Source of the DNA: Stramonita haemastoma
Taxonomy: Eukaryota > Mollusca > Gastropoda > Neogastropoda > Muricidae
Assembly (NCBI GenBank): GCA_030674155.1
Contig: CM060320.1
Location: forward strand, 28,227,514-28,250,013
Direction: 5' to 3'
DNA: 22,500 nucleotides
In this document: positions 19,666-22,500 of the stretch, piece after piece
Layout of the letters: every line of letters begins with the position of its first letter
Numbering within the stretch: position 1 is the first letter of the stretch
Translations under genes and position numbers: made by a program
Notes under the pieces: generated by a model
Database searches by the model: none
The model's input: the letters and a program-made list of their open reading frames with translations, nothing else
What the model was told of the DNA's origin: nothing

Positions 19666-19970
19666 GGGGCGGGATAGCTCAGTGGTCAGAGCGCTCGCTT
19701 TCCCCAGCCAATGTTAAGCAGCGTCGAGCGTGGTTACCAGTTGGATGGGTGACCGTTTGTGCGCCTTGGCTTCAGTACAGTCCCCCCAGCTCACCAAGCT
19801 GCCAATGGGTACCTGCCCTCTTGAGGGTCAGGGAAGGTAAAGTAGCAAGGGAAAGGAGATGGGCACCGCCCTCAAGATGCTGGCCCCTAGAGAAGCTATG
19901 GTCTCTGACACCTACCTCCACTACAGCCACACAGGTTATGGGACATCTTTACCTTTTTTTTTTTTTTACC
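19666..19970 (+). mobile_element. SINE (G) with tRNA-Ala-like plus 5S-rRNA-like head
   Basis: The first 40 bp (ggggcgggatagctcagtgg, then tcagagcgctcgcttt) resemble the 5' half of tRNA-Ala, including the pol III A box at 19675-19694. There is no tRNA 3' half or B box. Instead 19713-19759 aligns with about nt 51-97 of 5S rRNA: gttaagcagcgtcgagcg, tggtta, then ttggatgggtgaccg. By eye about 37 of 47 positions match the vertebrate 5S sequence as I remember it. This covers the 5S internal promoter (A box, intermediate element, C box). The body contains agctcaccaagctgccaatg, ggtacctg, and gagggtcagggaaggtaaag. The end is poly(T) at 19958-19970. The 140-codon frame at 19749-20171 crosses it and is spurious. 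Confidence 0.75.
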
Positions 19971-20600
19971 TTAAAACAAGCACGCCGTAAAATCTTTTTT
20001 TATCATCTCAATCCAAAATACCAGAACCTAAAAAAATCAGTTATGTCGTTGTTGTTGAGTGTTCCCCAGCTAAACACCTTAAGGTCCACACAGAGTATAA
20101 ACCCTCTCGATTCTCACAACTTACGATCACCGGTAGATTGTAAGTACACAGAGATACAAAAAAAAAGTTAGCAGGTCGTATGGTTGTGTTTTTTTTCAAT
20201 TACGTCACCATGTAGGAAGCCATACTAAGTCTTCAGAGGCTGTTTGCTCCTTTAAGTGATGGAAACAGGCTGCATGCTACACTAGGGCTTTATCGTGGAT
20301 GGAGACTATTCCTACATATGATTTTAGAGCCCATTTTCCCCAGAAGTCGGAAGGTGGATGCCTTAGTGGTGGGTAAAAACGGTGGTATACTCACGTTCTC
20401 ACCAATGGTGAACCGGGAAGCCCTAGCCCTAAAACGGAAAAAATAACCTAAAATTATTTTAATATGCACGTTGGTACTACGTTTTATTCGATAGCTGACA
20501 CATCTTTGTGCCTACACAAAGATGATAGGATACCGGAAACACAGACAGATATTCGTTCTGCTGTCTTAGTCTAAAGCAGAGTATGGATCAACATTTCCTT
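19971..20600. other. Non-coding stretch with one perfect hairpin
   Basis: No gene recognised. catctttgtg (20501-20510), loop ccta, and cacaaagatg (20515-20524) form a perfect 10 bp stem with a 4 nt loop. Its sequence does not match the histone 3' stem-loop, and no histone gene is present. Confidence 0.5.
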
Positions 20601-20604
20601 CAAG

Positions 20605-20680
20605 AAATCGTTTTATTCTCCTTAGAAAGACTGGATCAGTTATCAAAGTTGCAGACGCTTGGTTTGTCTCACACACAGTA
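20605..20680 (+). repeat. Dispersed repeat, copy 1
   Basis: aaatcgttttattctcctta, then ctggatcagttatcaaa, gcagacgcttggtttgtctc. It aligns with 21693-21770 and, like that copy, lies a little upstream of a long microsatellite. The family is not recognised. Confidence 0.5.
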
Positions 20681-20782
20681 CTTTTAGCCACATGCTCCGG
20701 ATTGTCTGCTGCTAACTATGGTTGTCGCGCCACATCCTTTAGTGTAAACTACTGACAGAAAAGTGTTTAAAGTTTTAGTCGC

Positions 20783-20784
<2 letters not shown>

Positions 20785-20844
<60 letters not shown>

Positions 20845-20856
20845 ACACACACACAC

Positions 20857-20891
<35 letters not shown>
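20785..20891. repeat. (CA)n microsatellite
   Basis: About 107 bp of CA with two slips (caccacac and ccccac). It is followed by cagac/gagaca simple sequence to about 20970. Confidence 0.97.
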
Positions 20892-20894
<3 letters not shown>

Positions 20895-21011
20895 AAAATT
20901 TCAAAAGACCGACCAACTAACAGAGAAATAGAAAACGAGAGACAAAAGGAGAGACATACAAAGACACACAAATAACGCTAACTACATCTATTCAATTTGG
21001 TTAGATTCGAT

Positions 21012-21412
21012 TTACCAATTTCAGTCACAGCAGATTTCTCTGCGTGTAACTCGGACTGCTCTCTCCGGGGGAAAGTGCGTCGCCACAAAAGCAGTGCCCC
21101 CATTTTTTCCTCTTATTTTGTTTGCATTTCTATGAATGGTTTCCCGATCAAAGTGGCTTTGTATCGTACAGAATTTTACGTTGAACAACTCTCTAGTTCT
21201 CACGGGGGTTTTATGTGTGCTGATAGCAAGTTGCACACAACATCTGGATTCGACGTCTCATTTAAAAGACTAGTAGTACTTACACCACCACTCAAGGTCT
21301 ACTGAAGGTGTGGGGAGAGAGTGGACTGTTTGGGCTCAAACAGAGATCAACCCCCCACTTCTCGCTTTGTAAGTAGTTGCTTTATCTTTACACTACCAAC
21401 CAGTAAGGCCAT
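21012..21412 (-). mobile_element. Near-complete gastropod-type SINE (copy D), antisense
   Basis: On the minus strand the head starts at about 21412 with ggccttactggttggtagtg (degenerate A box). A degenerate B box (ggggttgatctc, 21343-21354) follows. The body has cacaccttcagtagaccttg, gtgtgcaacttgctatcagc, acacataaaacccccgtgag, and gttgttcaacgtaaaattct. The 3' block is ggcactgcttttgtggcgac, then ccggagagagcagtccga and cgcagagaaatctgctgtga, ending near 21012. It links the tRNA-like head to the 3' motif also seen in copies A-C. The 102-codon plus-strand frame over it is not a gene. Confidence 0.75.
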
Positions 21413-21692
21413 CATTCTGCATGGGTCTTCTACTGCTGTATTGCATCATGATGAAGTCTCCGTTAGTAGTGGAACTATAATAGGGAAGTTTCTTTATTTT
21501 AAAGATAACGCTGCCCGTGCTATAATAAATTAAAATGCAGACCCAAATGGAAAATTCCAAAACAAAGTTTGTTTTATAAACACAATCATATCCCAGACCA
21601 CCATACCCATCCTCCTACCTTCTCATATTTTCTTTTCTTTATCTTTTCCACCCTGCATAACTGTTTTTGCAGATGACGACCGTAGATCAGCA

Positions 21693-21785
21693 GTCAAAAC
21701 AAAAGCCTGTTTATTGTCCTTACACAATGCTGGGATCAGTTACCAAATGTCCAGACACTTTGTCGGCTCTTCATGTCTCTCATAG
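21693..21785 (+). repeat. Dispersed repeat, copy 2
   Basis: aaagcctgtttattgtcctt, tgctgggatcagttaccaaa, and ccagacactttgtcggctct. It aligns loosely with 20605-20680 and precedes the (GA)n tract at 21841 by about 60 bp. Confidence 0.5.
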
Positions 21786-21838
21786 TGTGGTTCAGACAGT
21801 CTGACTCTTGTACACTTGTCACAGAGCAGCTTAGATTT

Positions 21839-22045
<207 letters not shown>

Positions 22046-22500
22046 ACAGACCAACAGCCACACAGACAGACAGACAGATATAGAAACTAAAAGAGGGACA
22101 ACCATAGATAGAAAGATATCGAACAAGAGAGGTATTTGCACAAACATACAGCGACAGAGAGAAAGAGAAAAAACAGAAAAGCCAAAAAATTATGAACAAA
22201 AAGTGATAAAGTGATAAAGACACATTAAAATACAGAGATAAATTAACCAAACGGAGCAAGAAAGACAGGAGTATATACACACACAGTGGCAGAAAAAGAA
22301 ACAAAGAAACAGGCGCAGTGATAACACAGACAGATACAGATACAAAGTGGAACAGAACAAAAGTATCGCTACAAGAAAGAAATGACTACTTATGTATTAC
22401 ATCACTGAACATTTAATCCTTATCTTTTCACTGACAATATAATACGGCACTAAACGGTAAAAAAAAAAGAAGAAACGGCACCGTAGTTTCTAAATTCAAA
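22046..22500. other. A/G-rich stretch with decayed CAGA-type words, window end
   Basis: cagacagata, gagaaagaga and aaacagaaa words fade into AT-rich sequence. No gene was recognised. The minus-strand 157-codon frame that begins here is simple sequence. Confidence 0.6.

Noticed and set aside
19713..19759. 5S rRNA gene or pseudogene
   Set aside because: Only the internal-promoter part is present, preceded by tRNA-like sequence and followed by a SINE body. Called as a SINE head instead.
19749..20171. 140-codon plus-strand frame starting near the 5S-like segment
   Set aside because: It runs through the SINE body and its poly(T) end and shows no protein motif.
20501..20524. Histone mRNA 3' stem-loop
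   Set aside because: The stem is perfect but the sequence does not fit the conserved histone stem-loop, and there is no histone frame nearby.
20997..21305. 102-codon plus-strand frame with protein-like composition
   Set aside because: It is antisense to SINE copy D along most of its length.

Overview
No protein-coding gene, rRNA gene or intact tRNA gene can be supported anywhere in this 22.5 kb. The window reads as intergenic or intronic DNA from a large, repeat-rich animal genome. The abundant long (CA/GT)n, (GA/CT)n and (CAGA/CTGT)n microsatellites, several tRNA-headed SINEs and a small TA-flanked inverted-repeat element all point to a metazoan. One SINE family, with a body motif beginning gatgagac.ataaaccgagg and a 3' motif ending cagagaaatctg, is one I remember as very common in mollusc genomes, particularly gastropods. 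My best guess is therefore a marine gastropod or related mollusc, from memory and not verified. All long reading frames I examined translate microsatellites (Cys-Val, His-Thr, Arg-Glu, Ser-Leu), cross SINEs, or cross tandem repeats.

Layout. 1-610: two old short tandem repeats and a compound CA/CACG microsatellite. 610-2220: AT-rich, nothing recognisable. 2225-3008: two antisense fragments of the common SINE family, one interrupted by (GT)n, plus GGT and GA microsatellites. 3471-3641: a MITE-like element. 4040-5270: a purine/G-rich tract, (GT)n, and a decayed minisatellite of about 48 bp. 5665-8855: three diverged tandem copies of a 1.0-1.3 kb unit. 9490-10780: T-rich DNA with repeated modules, each carrying alternating purine-pyrimidine tracts, including (CG)16 next to a long (GT)n. 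10985-12915: a cluster of SINEs, some apparently nested. 12916-14225: a 455 bp polypyrimidine tract and a long decayed GAA/GGAA tract. 14491-16430: a well-ordered 52 bp minisatellite with 56 bp variant units, degenerate edge units and an embedded (GA)n. 16430-19300: pyrimidine-, CAGA- and ACC-rich simple sequence. 19666-19970: a SINE whose head looks like half a tRNA-Ala joined to the internal promoter region of 5S rRNA. 20600-22050: a dispersed repeat seen twice, (CA)n, a nearly complete antisense copy of the common SINE, and a (GA)n(CAGA)n(GATA)n compound microsatellite.

No operon, pathway or host-encoded system is visible. The most interesting points are the chimeric tRNA/5S SINE head, a possible shared core between two SINEs with different heads, several microsatellites that appear to have expanded inside or beside older repeats, and the internal history of the 52 bp array. 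All comparisons were by eye. Family names and percent identities need alignment against a repeat library.
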